The translations under genes and the position numbers were made by a program. Below the pieces are notes generated by a model, which was given only the letters and a program-made list of their open reading frames with translations, searched no databases and had not been told where the DNA came from. From Erysipelotrichaceae bacterium (GTDB taxonomy: Bacteria; Bacillota_I; Bacilli_A; RFN20; CAG-826), in assembly GCA_031271635.1 (NCBI GenBank), contig JAISVG010000067.1, positions 1 to 14,030 of the forward strand: DNA of 14,030 nt, in the 5' to 3' direction. This document shows positions 6,965-13,599 of the stretch, piece by piece (the first letter of the stretch is position 1; each line of letters begins with the position of its first letter).

Positions 6965-8140
6965 ATGAAAATGAAACATTTATTTTTACCATTAATGCTC
7001 TTATTAATAGCCTGTAATCCTAAGGTTGAGCCACTTAACTATTTAGGGATTCTTTTTCCAAAGAGCCCACTTGCTTTATATGTTGGTGAAGAAGTACAGC
7101 TTGATTTTACAACTGACCCACTTGATTATGAAAATCTTGAACTATTATGGACGGTTGATGATCCAACAGTCGCTGCAATTAATCCGACGACTGGCCTTCT
7201 TAAAGGTCTAAGTGCGGGCCCAGTAACGATAACTCTTGAAGACCAAATTAGTAAGCTTTCTGATACTTTATCCTTAACGGTTTATGAAGAACTTCCGGCT
7301 TTCCCGCGAGAGGCCTTAGTTGCTGCATATGGGGAAGTTGCCGGAAATGCGATTCCAGAACCGGTTACTGTCATTACTAAATATACTCATGAGTATGAAG
7401 TGACGAGCGAAAAAACCACGGGGACTCTTATTTTAGAAGGAATGAACGAAGCATATTCTCTTGTTTATCAGGCGATGTTTGTCGGTGGAGGGTTTACGGT
7501 TGGCGATGATGGTCGTTACCATCTAAGTGAAGCTGATTTCTATGTGGGACTTAATTATGATGTTGATACTAGTATCTTAGTAATGGATTTAGAATTAATT
7601 CATGAAATTGACCCTGTCGGAACTGATAACTTTGACCATCCAAAAGTAAGCGTTGATTTTAAAACTACTACTGGTTTATTATCTGGTTATTTAGGAGAAA
7701 GAAGTACTTTTACCGCGATGAACGTTGAAAACGATAAAGACTTTACTTTTACGGGGTATCGTATTAATAATGATAATAATAGTGATACAGTTTTGAGTGA
7801 CGGGAAGGGAATTGTCCTTTCAAGCGCTAAGGCAGATGGTTCAGTTGAGCATGCTTATCTTGAATTTGGTCTTGCCTTTGTTCCGGAATTAATTAGTTTT
7901 GACATGGGAACATGGTTAAGCGGTAATGGAACAAGTGATACATTAACGAAGGTCGCGCTTCAGGAAAAAAATGATGCAGAGTGGGTTGACATCCTTGATG
8001 TTACTAGCACTTTAACAAATACCATTACGACGGTTTCTTTTGAAAATCTTACTGGAACCCATTTCCGTTTGTTTGTCACCGGAACTAGTACAACTAACAA
8101 TGGGGGACGATTAGTAATTGATTCTCTTGTTGTTTCTTAA
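6965..8140 (+). CDS. Lipoprotein with Big_2-like Ig domain and C-terminal beta-rich domain
   Basis: A short basic N-terminus and hydrophobic run end in the lipobox LLIAC, with the lipidated cysteine at residue 17, so the mature protein is anchored to the outer face of the membrane. Residues about 36-107 read as a bacterial Ig-like Big_2 domain: ALYVGEEVQL, then LLWTVDDPTVAAINPTTGLL, KGLSAGPVTITL and LSLTVYE. Residues about 110-230 are unassigned. Residues about 235-391 form a beta-rich module ending HFRLFVTGTSTTNNGGRLVI then DSLVVS, reminiscent of C-terminal carbohydrate- or surface-binding beta sandwiches in secreted Firmicutes proteins; I cannot name a family. It carries no visible catalytic motif. 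A surface adhesin or glycan-binding role is inference. The start is fixed by the leaderless promoter directly upstream. Confidence 0.78.
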   Translation: MKMKHLFLPLMLLLIACNPKVEPLNYLGILFPKSPLALYVGEEVQLDFTTDPLDYENLELLWTVDDPTVAAINPTTGLLKGLSAGPVTITLEDQISKLSDTLSLTVYEELPAFPREALVAAYGEVAGNAIPEPVTVITKYTHEYEVTSEKTTGTLILEGMNEAYSLVYQAMFVGGGFTVGDDGRYHLSEADFYVGLNYDVDTSILVMDLELIHEIDPVGTDNFDHPKVSVDFKTTTGLLSGYLGERSTFTAMNVENDKDFTFTGYRINNDNNSDTVLSDGKGIVLSSAKADGSVEHAYLEFGLAFVPELISFDMGTWLSGNGTSDTLTKVALQEKNDAEWVDILDVTSTLTNTITTVSFENLTGTHFRLFVTGTSTTNNGGRLVIDSLVVS

Positions 8141-8398
8141 TCATTTAAAGATAACTTTATGAAGCTAATGTGATATTTTTGCTATTTATTAGTAAAAGGA
8201 TCCGATCAAAATAGACGAATCTTGTCATAATAGTTCTTAGTATTTTGTTTAAAACAAAGCATAGGAGCTAAATAGATTCTAGCATTACATGTTGTGAAAA
8301 GCAGAGACTTTTTACTCTAATACAAATGAAAAATGCGTTATATTTTTGCTTTTAAATAAAAAAACATCCAAAAAGTCGCAAATATTTAATTAATATGT

Positions 8399-8414
8399 TA
8401 TGCATCATTGCATA
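8399..8414. repeat. Inverted repeat overlapping the -35 region of the ATPase/TOPRIM promoter
   Basis: TATGCA (8399-8404) and TGCATA (8409-8414) form a 6-bp dyad with spacer TCAT. It covers the position expected for the -35 element of the promoter whose -10 is at 8429-8434, so it is a possible operator. It could be a chance A+T-rich dyad. Confidence 0.35.
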
Positions 8415-8420
8415 TTATGA

Positions 8421-8457
8421 AACTATGCTATAATTATATTGCTGAGGAGGCATAGTT
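8421..8457. repeat. 8-bp inverted repeat bracketing the -10 box and ribosome binding site
   Basis: AACTATGC (8421-8428) and GCATAGTT (8450-8457) are exact reverse complements. They flank the TATAAT box, the predicted start and the GAGGAGG site; the enclosed TATAATTATA (8429-8438) is itself palindromic. A repressor bound here would block transcription. An RNA hairpin is unlikely because the left arm lies upstream of the start. The operator role is inference. Confidence 0.4.
8426..8434 (+). promoter_or_regulatory. Extended -10 promoter of the ATPase/TOPRIM operon
   Basis: TGCTATAAT (hexamer 8429-8434) is a perfect extended -10, with a start expected near 8441. The very short leader contains GAGGAGG (8444-8450), 9 bases before the ATG at 8460. 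This fixes the start of the ATPase gene: the in-frame TTG at 8439 would put the ribosome binding site inside the coding region. Confidence 0.7.
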
Positions 8458-8459
8458 AC

Positions 8460-9752
8460 ATGGAGTTGAATAAGATTTCGATTAATGGGTTTAAAAATAT
8501 CATTGATACAAAGATTCATTTTTCAAAAATAACTGGTTTATTATCGGTAAATAGTTACGGAAAATCAAACTTGTTCGCTGGCATGGGTTTTGGATTTTCC
8601 TTCATTCAGGCAAAACCTAACGAGAAGAAAAATATGATGTCGTATAAAGGAGGCATGCCGCTTAATGAATGTAATAAATACACGAATTTTGAATTTGAAA
8701 TTGAATTGTCGCTTTTAGTGAGTGGTGTTGCTAACGATGTTATTTATGGATACTCTTTTCAGTGGAATATTTCTGAGGACAGAAAACCAAAGATTCTCAC
8801 CGAATATCTTAAAATCAAGAATAGTTTAGATAGTCAAAAGTTTACTCAATACATTAGCAGAAATGAGAATAAAAAACTGTATCGCACTGCGGTTTCTGGA
8901 AGATGCGATGTGGAGATTCAAATTGATGATAATGAACTCATCATTAATAAAGTTCTAGCGTTTGATAGCCTGTATTATTTAAATATTATTAAAGAATTAA
9001 ACAATTTACGTCTATATGTTGATAGACATCTTGATTCTAGTAATTCTTTTTATTCGCCTTCAATAATTATGAGAGGCATGGATGTATTATCTATTGATAA
9101 TGTGCATGAAATTGCAAGAACGTTGTTTCATCTTAAAAACAGATATCCCAAAAAATACTCCATAATTATTGACGCTTTTAAAACTATGTTTCCATTTATT
9201 ATTGATGTACAAGTTAAGGAGCATAAATTAAATAATGATGGAACAAATCCAAATTTTGATGATGATGCTCCGTTTGAATTTGATGATCGCATTTACACTT
9301 TGTATGCAAAGCATAAACATATGATAACAGCGGTGAGTTTTGGAAACCTATCGGATGGAACCAAAAGAATTCTTCTCATTTTGACCTATATTATCCTTGC
9401 CGAAATCAATAATTTAGTTTTAATTTGCATTGAGGAACCTGAAAACTCAATTAATCCAGGACTGCTTAAAAATTTCCTTTCAGTGTTAGATACTTTTGTT
9501 GAAGACTCAAAAGTAATAATCACTAGTCATTCCCCGTTTTTAGTAAGCTTTCTTAATCCTAGTGACTTATATATTGGTTTACCAAATGAAGATGGAAAGG
9601 CATGTTTTAGAAAAATCAAGAAGGGTTCCATTGGAAGAATTGAAAATGAGGCCAAGACTTTAGATATGCTTACCGGAGAATACATTTTCGATTTGATGAA
9701 TGGAAGTAGTAGTGATATCGCGGATTTACAGGGATATCTAGAGAATGAATAA
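8460..9752 (+). CDS. AAA15/ABC-type ATPase of a putative two-gene defence system (RloA/AriA/OLD-like)
   Basis: The 430-residue protein begins ELNKISINGFKNI, the usual start of SMC/RecF-like ATPases. The P-loop is SVNSYGKS (29-36), where the first glycine of G-x4-G-K-S is replaced by serine. Near the C-terminus are the ABC signature LSDGTKR (297-303), Walker B LVLICIEE (319-326) and the switch histidine in ITSHSPFL (H357). There is no long coiled coil or zinc hook, so it is of the compact AAA15/AAA21 type that senses infection with a partner effector in OLD-, RloAB- and PARIS-like systems (family knowledge). The TOPRIM gene overlaps it by 8 bp. The ATG at 8460 is set by GAGGAGG 9 bases upstream. 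The gene is more A+T-rich than its neighbours, consistent with transfer. The exact system type is not assignable by eye. Confidence 0.78.
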   Translation: MELNKISINGFKNIIDTKIHFSKITGLLSVNSYGKSNLFAGMGFGFSFIQAKPNEKKNMMSYKGGMPLNECNKYTNFEFEIELSLLVSGVANDVIYGYSFQWNISEDRKPKILTEYLKIKNSLDSQKFTQYISRNENKKLYRTAVSGRCDVEIQIDDNELIINKVLAFDSLYYLNIIKELNNLRLYVDRHLDSSNSFYSPSIIMRGMDVLSIDNVHEIARTLFHLKNRYPKKYSIIIDAFKTMFPFIIDVQVKEHKLNNDGTNPNFDDDAPFEFDDRIYTLYAKHKHMITAVSFGNLSDGTKRILLILTYIILAEINNLVLICIEEPENSINPGLLKNFLSVLDTFVEDSKVIITSHSPFLVSFLNPSDLYIGLPNEDGKACFRKIKKGSIGRIENEAKTLDMLTGEYIFDLMNGSSSDIADLQGYLENE

Positions 9753-10332
9753 ACGACTCCTGATTTTTATCACCGAAGGAGAGACGGATCAAGAGTTTTA
9801 TCAAGCACTAATAGATGCTGAGAAAGCAAAAAGAAAAGTCACAAAGTTTCGTTTTGATAAGATTAGACATGAATGTGCTTATGGTATTGGAAGATTGCAA
9901 AAGAAAATACCAAATAAAATAAAACGCCTATATTTAGATGATCCACAATATGATGGATTCTTTAAAGTAGCAGTACTAGCATATGATAAAGATGTATTTT
10001 ATGCCTCTAATCCACCACTAGATAGAGAGCAATTAATAGATGATCTAAAGGGGATGGGAATTAATCTAGTGATTACTATCGAAGCAGATAAAACGATTGA
10101 AGACTTTTTCGTCATTGACTTCGAGGGAATTAAGAAGTTTTTAAGAAAACCGAAACATTATAAGAGACCACAAGGAACTGGCTTAATGATACTGAAAAAA
10201 ATGTTTAAAGAATCAGGAAGGGTTTATTTAAAAGGAAAAAAAGTTGAAGGGCTTATTTCTTCGTTAGATATTAAACATATTTCTGAAAAATTATTTGATG
10301 TTTTTGCGGCTTTGTTTGCTGAATTATTCTAA
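9745..10332 (+). CDS. Short TOPRIM-like protein, putative effector partner of the ATPase
   Basis: The 195-residue protein opens with a beta strand and acidic turn, LLIFITEGETDQEFY (E11, E13), typical of TOPRIM motif I. A second strand, VAVLAYDKD, supplies the D-x-D pair (D81, D83), and IEADKTIEDFFVID (112-125) resembles the conserved I-E-D-(F/W) segment of RloB/DUF4276/DUF4435-type TOPRIM proteins. TOPRIM domains bind Mg2+ and cleave nucleic acid in OLD-type nucleases and in the AriB effector of PARIS (family knowledge). At 195 residues it is close to a bare catalytic domain. The ATG at 9745 lies inside the end of the ATPase gene (8-bp overlap), with only a weak AGGGA about 11 bases upstream, so translational coupling is probable. 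Nuclease activity is inferred, not shown. Confidence 0.68.
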   Translation: MNKRLLIFITEGETDQEFYQALIDAEKAKRKVTKFRFDKIRHECAYGIGRLQKKIPNKIKRLYLDDPQYDGFFKVAVLAYDKDVFYASNPPLDREQLIDDLKGMGINLVITIEADKTIEDFFVIDFEGIKKFLRKPKHYKRPQGTGLMILKKMFKESGRVYLKGKKVEGLISSLDIKHISEKLFDVFAALFAELF

Positions 10333-10387
10333 AAAAAAAGAATCGCGAGACTGAATTAAGCGTAATGAAATATTCCCATTCTATTTA

Positions 10388-10417
10388 TTGTTTCATAAAA
10401 CACAATTTTGCTATAAA
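10388..10417 (+). promoter_or_regulatory. Possible upstream promoter of the str operon
   Basis: TTGTTT (10388-10393), an 18-base spacer and TATAAA (10412-10417) preceded by TGC as an extended -10. It lies 16 bp upstream of the stronger str promoter and would add a second start near 10424. The -35 is imperfect. Confidence 0.4.
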
Positions 10418-10433
10418 AAACTCAAGCATTTCC

Positions 10434-10462
10434 TTGACAAGTAAAGTACTTTATTATATTAT
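10434..10462 (+). promoter_or_regulatory. Main promoter of the str operon (rpsL-rpsG-fusA)
   Basis: TTGACA (10434-10439), an exact 17-base spacer and TATTAT (10457-10462) make a strong vegetative promoter, with a start expected near 10469. This leaves a leader of about 75 bases before rpsL. Confidence 0.75.
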
Positions 10463-10468
10463 TTAAAA

Positions 10469-10543
10469 GGCTCGCGTAAATGATGCGAGTTATTAAAATT
10501 ATGGTGATATGAAACACCCGGAATTGTGGATGGAGGAAAGTGA
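10469..10543 (+). promoter_or_regulatory. Leader of rpsL with 5' hairpin, possible autoregulatory RNA
   Basis: CTCGCG (10471-10476) pairs with TGCGAG (10484-10489), placing a hairpin at the very 5' end of the mRNA. Downstream, GGTG (10503-10506) can pair with CACC (10515-10518), followed by CCGGAATTGTGG and the ribosome site GGAGG (10532-10536). No U-tract follows, so it is not an attenuator of the terminator type. Ribosomal-protein operons are often controlled by binding of one product to its own mRNA, but that role here is inference. Confidence 0.4.
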
Positions 10544-10963
10544 ATGCCAACAATTAACCAACTAGTAAGACAAGGTCGACAAAAAGTCGCCTTTAAATCG
10601 AAGGCTCCAGCCTTAGAAAAGAGATTCAACACTCTTAAAAAGAAAGAAACAACTCAGAATTCGAGCCAGAAGCGTGGCGTTTGTACCAGAGTCGGAACTA
10701 TGACTCCGAAGAAACCAAACTCCGCGATGCGAAAATACGCGAGGGTTCGTTTATCAAATGGTTATGAAGTAACTGCCTATATTGGTGGTGAAGGTCATAA
10801 CTTACAAGAACATAGTAACGTCTTAATCCGTGGTGGTCGTGTGAAAGACCTCCCTGGTGTCCGTTATCATATCGTCCGTGGTACCTTTGATACCGCTGGA
10901 GTTGATAAGAGACGTCAAGGCCGTTCTCAATACGGAACGAAGAAACCAAAAACTGATAAGTAA
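10544..10963 (+). CDS. rpsL: 30S ribosomal protein S12
   Basis: The 139 residues match S12 throughout: MPTINQLVRQGR, then KRGVCTRV, TPKKPNSAMRK (54-64), EVTAYIGGEGHNLQEHS (75-91), LIRGGRVKDLPGVRYHIVRG and the C-terminal RSQYGTKKPK. S12 sits at the decoding centre of the small subunit and contributes to accuracy. Lysines K57 (TPKKPNS) and K101 (GGRVKDLPG), the positions where streptomycin-resistance changes occur in other species, are both the usual lysine, so a streptomycin-sensitive type is expected. GGAGG lies 7 bases before the ATG. It is the first gene of the operon, 11 bases upstream of rpsG. An insertion near residues 25-42 makes it longer than the E. coli protein, as is usual in Gram-positive bacteria. 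Confidence 0.98.
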   Translation: MPTINQLVRQGRQKVAFKSKAPALEKRFNTLKKKETTQNSSQKRGVCTRVGTMTPKKPNSAMRKYARVRLSNGYEVTAYIGGEGHNLQEHSNVLIRGGRVKDLPGVRYHIVRGTFDTAGVDKRRQGRSQYGTKKPKTDK

Positions 10964-10974
10964 GGAGATATCAC

Positions 10975-11445
10975 ATGCCAAGAAAAGGAAAAGTTGAAGT
11001 AAGAGATGTCTTACCAGATCCCATCTATAATTCGAAAATCATTACTAAATTAATTAATCGCTTAATGGTCGACGGTAAAAGAGGTGTTGCTCAAAACATT
11101 CTCTATAGTGCTTTTGGAAAAATTGAAGCCAAGACGAGTAAGAACCCCTTAGAGGTCTTTGGAGCTGCAATTACGAATATCATGCCAAAAGTTGAACTCC
11201 GCGCGAGACGTGTCGGAGGTGCCAACCAACAAGTGCCCACTCCAGTTAGTGTGGCAAGACAACAAACTCTAGCATTAAGATGGTTAGTCTCATATGCTAG
11301 ATTAAGAAATGAAAAGACAATGGTCGACCGTCTTGCAAGCGAGATCATTGATGCGAGTAATGGCGCTGGAGGTGCCGCTAAGAAGCGTGAAGATATTCAC
11401 AAAATGGCGGAAGCTAATAAGGCCTACTCTCATTATAGGTGGTAG
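10975..11445 (+). CDS. rpsG: 30S ribosomal protein S7
   Basis: The protein has 156 residues, the standard S7 length. It begins MPRKGKVEVRDVLPDPIYNS and contains the conserved KLINRLMVDGKRGVAQ, VELRARRVGGANQQVPTPV and ALRWLVSYAR segments, ending in the usual EANKAYSHYRW. S7 nucleates assembly of the 30S head by binding the 3' domain of 16S rRNA and contacts tRNA in the E site. AAGGAG overlaps the rpsL stop codon and lies 7 bases before the ATG. In other bacteria S7 can repress translation of its own operon; no specific binding site is visible in the 11-base gap. The stop is TAG. Confidence 0.98.
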   Translation: MPRKGKVEVRDVLPDPIYNSKIITKLINRLMVDGKRGVAQNILYSAFGKIEAKTSKNPLEVFGAAITNIMPKVELRARRVGGANQQVPTPVSVARQQTLALRWLVSYARLRNEKTMVDRLASEIIDASNGAGGAAKKREDIHKMAEANKAYSHYRW

Positions 11446-11448
11446 GAT

Positions 11449-13527
11449 ATGGCCCGAGAATATGATTTAGTCCATACTCGCAACATTGGGATTATGGCCC
11501 ATATTGACGCGGGCAAAACCACGACAAGTGAACGGATTTTGTTTTACACCGGGAAGATATATAAGATCGGTGAGAGTCATGAAGGTGGGGCCACCATGGA
11601 TTGGATGGACCAAGAAAAGGAACGTGGAATTACTATTACTTCCGCAGCAACGACCGCCTTTTGGAAGGGCTATCGGATTAATGTGATTGATACTCCAGGA
11701 CACGTGGATTTTACGGTTGAAGTCGAAAGATCGTTACGCGTTCTTGATGGGGCGGTAACAGTACTAGATGGTAAAAACGGCGTTGAGCCACAAACCGAAA
11801 CAGTGTGGCGCCAAGGAACCAAGTATGGGGTTCCAAGAATTGTCTTTGTTAATAAACTTGACGCAATTGGAGCAGATTTCAAGATGTCAGTGGAATCACT
11901 TCACATTAAACTCGGCGCGAAAGCCGAAGCCGTCCAGTGCCCGATTGGTCTTGAAAGCCAGTTCAAAGGTATTATTGATATTATTGAAAGAAAAGCCTAT
12001 TATTATGGTGAAGATAAGGCCGCGAATCCCACGGAAAAAGAGATTCCCAGTGATTATGTTGATGAAGTTAATGCCTTAAGATTAAAACTCTTTGAGGCTC
12101 TTGCAGAATATGATGATGACATCATGGTGAAAGTGCTTGAAGGAATTGATCCTGAAGTGAGCGAGATTAAAGCTGCGATTCGAAAAGCTGTCATTACCGG
12201 TGAATTCTTCCCTGTCTTCGCGGGTTCCGCTTATAAGAATAAAGGAGTTCGTCTCTTACTTGATGGAGTGATTGATTATCTTCCGAGCCCCCTTGATGTA
12301 AAGCCAGTTAAAGGTACGAAGAAAAATGGCACGGAAGTTGTTGTCGAGCCAGATGATAAAGCTCCTCTTGTAGCCTTAGCCTTTAAAATTGCGAGTGATC
12401 CCTTTGTGGGAAGTTTAGCTTATGTCCGAATTTATTCGGGAGTTTTAAAGAAAGGCGTCTATGTCAAAAATACGACGAAAGACTTTAAAGAAAGGGCTTC
12501 TCGTCTGGTCTTAATGCATTCAAACCACCGCGAAGATGTTGAAGAACTTCATGCTGGTGATATTGGGGCGATTGTCGGTCTTAAAGAAACCATTACTGGT
12601 GATACCCTCTGCGATGATACAAATGATGTCGTCTTAGAAAAGATGGAATTTCCAGAACCGGTCTTAGAAATGGCGATTGAACCAAAATCAAAGGGTGATC
12701 AAGATAAGATGACCTTATCCTTAGCAAAACTCGCTAAGGAGGATCCCACCTTTAAGTTTCATACTGATACTGAATCGGGTCAAACCATTATTGCCGGGGT
12801 TGGTGAACTCCACCTTGACATTATGGTGGAACGCCTCAAACGTGAATTCCAAGTCGTCGTTAATGTCGGAGCCCCACAAGTGGGTTACCGTGAAACCATT
12901 ACAAAACTTGGTGAATGTGAAGGAAAATACATCAGACAGTCTGGTGGTCGCGGTCAATACGGTCACGTCTGGGTGCGGTTTGAACCAAATCCTGGAAAAG
13001 GCTTTGAGTTCGTTGATGCAGTTGTTGGTGGCACAGTTCCTAAACAATACATTAAGCCGACAATGGAAGGTTTAAAAGATTCCTTAGATCGAGGTCTTAT
13101 TGCCGGATATCCGATTATTGACTTAAAAGCTACTCTCTTTGATGGGTCATATCATGATGTTGACTCAAGTGAAGCAGCCTATAAAATCGCTGCCTCAATG
13201 GCGCTTAAAGAAGCAGCAAAAAAATGTGGTCCGATTCTCCTTGAACCGATCATGAAGATTGAAGTCACGGTACCAGAACAATATTATGGCGATGTGCTTG
13301 GTGATATTTCAAGAAGACGCGGTCAAATGACCGGTGAAGCCCAGCGCGGGAATGCCAAGATTATTGATGCCGAAGTACCACTTGCCACGATGTTTGGTTA
13401 TGTTACTGATTTAAGAAGCTTTACGCAAGGTCGAGGCTCTTATACAATGCAGTTCTCAAGATACGGGGAATGCCCCCGCAATGTTGTTGAGGAAATCCTC
13501 AAGAAGGCCGCGCTTTCTAGTAGATAG
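11449..13527 (+). CDS. fusA: Translation elongation factor G
   Basis: The protein has 692 residues, the standard EF-G length. GTPase motifs are G1 AHIDAGKTT (17-25), G2 ERGITITSA (58-66), G3 DTPGHVDF (81-88), G4 NKLD (135-138) and G5 GSAYKNKGV. Domains II-V follow, including the domain IV block GGRGQYGHVWVRFEP. EF-G uses GTP to drive tRNA-mRNA translocation on the ribosome. The G4 context is NKLDAIGADF where most EF-Gs read NKMDKxGADF or NKMDRxGADF; the catalytic N, K and D are kept. The ATG lies 3 bases after the rpsG stop, and the likely ribosome site AGGTGG is inside rpsG. Together with rpsL and rpsG it forms one transcription unit. Confidence 0.98.
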   Translation: MAREYDLVHTRNIGIMAHIDAGKTTTSERILFYTGKIYKIGESHEGGATMDWMDQEKERGITITSAATTAFWKGYRINVIDTPGHVDFTVEVERSLRVLDGAVTVLDGKNGVEPQTETVWRQGTKYGVPRIVFVNKLDAIGADFKMSVESLHIKLGAKAEAVQCPIGLESQFKGIIDIIERKAYYYGEDKAANPTEKEIPSDYVDEVNALRLKLFEALAEYDDDIMVKVLEGIDPEVSEIKAAIRKAVITGEFFPVFAGSAYKNKGVRLLLDGVIDYLPSPLDVKPVKGTKKNGTEVVVEPDDKAPLVALAFKIASDPFVGSLAYVRIYSGVLKKGVYVKNTTKDFKERASRLVLMHSNHREDVEELHAGDIGAIVGLKETITGDTLCDDTNDVVLEKMEFPEPVLEMAIEPKSKGDQDKMTLSLAKLAKEDPTFKFHTDTESGQTIIAGVGELHLDIMVERLKREFQVVVNVGAPQVGYRETITKLGECEGKYIRQSGGRGQYGHVWVRFEPNPGKGFEFVDAVVGGTVPKQYIKPTMEGLKDSLDRGLIAGYPIIDLKATLFDGSYHDVDSSEAAYKIAASMALKEAAKKCGPILLEPIMKIEVTVPEQYYGDVLGDISRRRGQMTGEAQRGNAKIIDAEVPLATMFGYVTDLRSFTQGRGSYTMQFSRYGECPRNVVEEILKKAALSSR

Positions 13528-13530
13528 TAC

Positions 13531-13559
13531 TTGCAAATAAATTCGAAATAAGATATAAT
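13531..13559 (+). promoter_or_regulatory. Dedicated promoter of tuf
   Basis: TTGCAA (13531-13536), a 17-base spacer and a perfect TATAAT (13554-13559) lie immediately after the fusA stop, so tuf has its own strong start near 13566. The leader begins at a 6-bp dyad, TATGAT (13560-13565) and ATCATA (13573-13578), and carries TTGGAGG (13587-13593) 6 bases before the ATG. Confidence 0.75.
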
Positions 13560-13599
13560 TATGATCGTATGTATCATATAGCCACATTGGAGGTAAATT

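Larger units (their letters stand above)
8141..8459. other. Intergenic region of about 320 bp before the ATPase/TOPRIM module
   Basis: No credible gene or strong intrinsic terminator is visible here. It holds a TTTGTTT-A-AAACAAA dyad (8244-8258), a weak extended -10-like TGTCATAAT (8223-8231), several A-T rich hairpins, and, at the right end, the promoter and inverted repeats listed separately. It is clearly more A+T-rich than the lipoprotein gene and may mark the left boundary of an inserted module. A small non-coding RNA cannot be excluded. Confidence 0.4.

Noticed and set aside
8244..8258. TTTGTTT-A-AAACAAA dyad as a terminator
   Set aside because: The loop would be one base and no U-tract follows, so it cannot act as an intrinsic terminator; at most a protein-binding dyad.
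8439..8459. Upstream TTG start for the ATPase gene
   Set aside because: It would place the strong GAGGAGG ribosome site inside the coding region and would start before the predicted transcription start at about 8441.
10509..10562. Short frame starting ATGAAACACCCG that overlaps the rpsL start
   Set aside because: The only upstream G-rich tract (GGTG) is two bases from the ATG, too close to act as a ribosome site; base pairing with CACC explains it better.
1347..13527. TGA read as tryptophan (Mycoplasma code)
   Set aside because: All tryptophans in the recognised proteins are TGG, and full-length conserved proteins (S12, S7, EF-G) need no TGA read-through.
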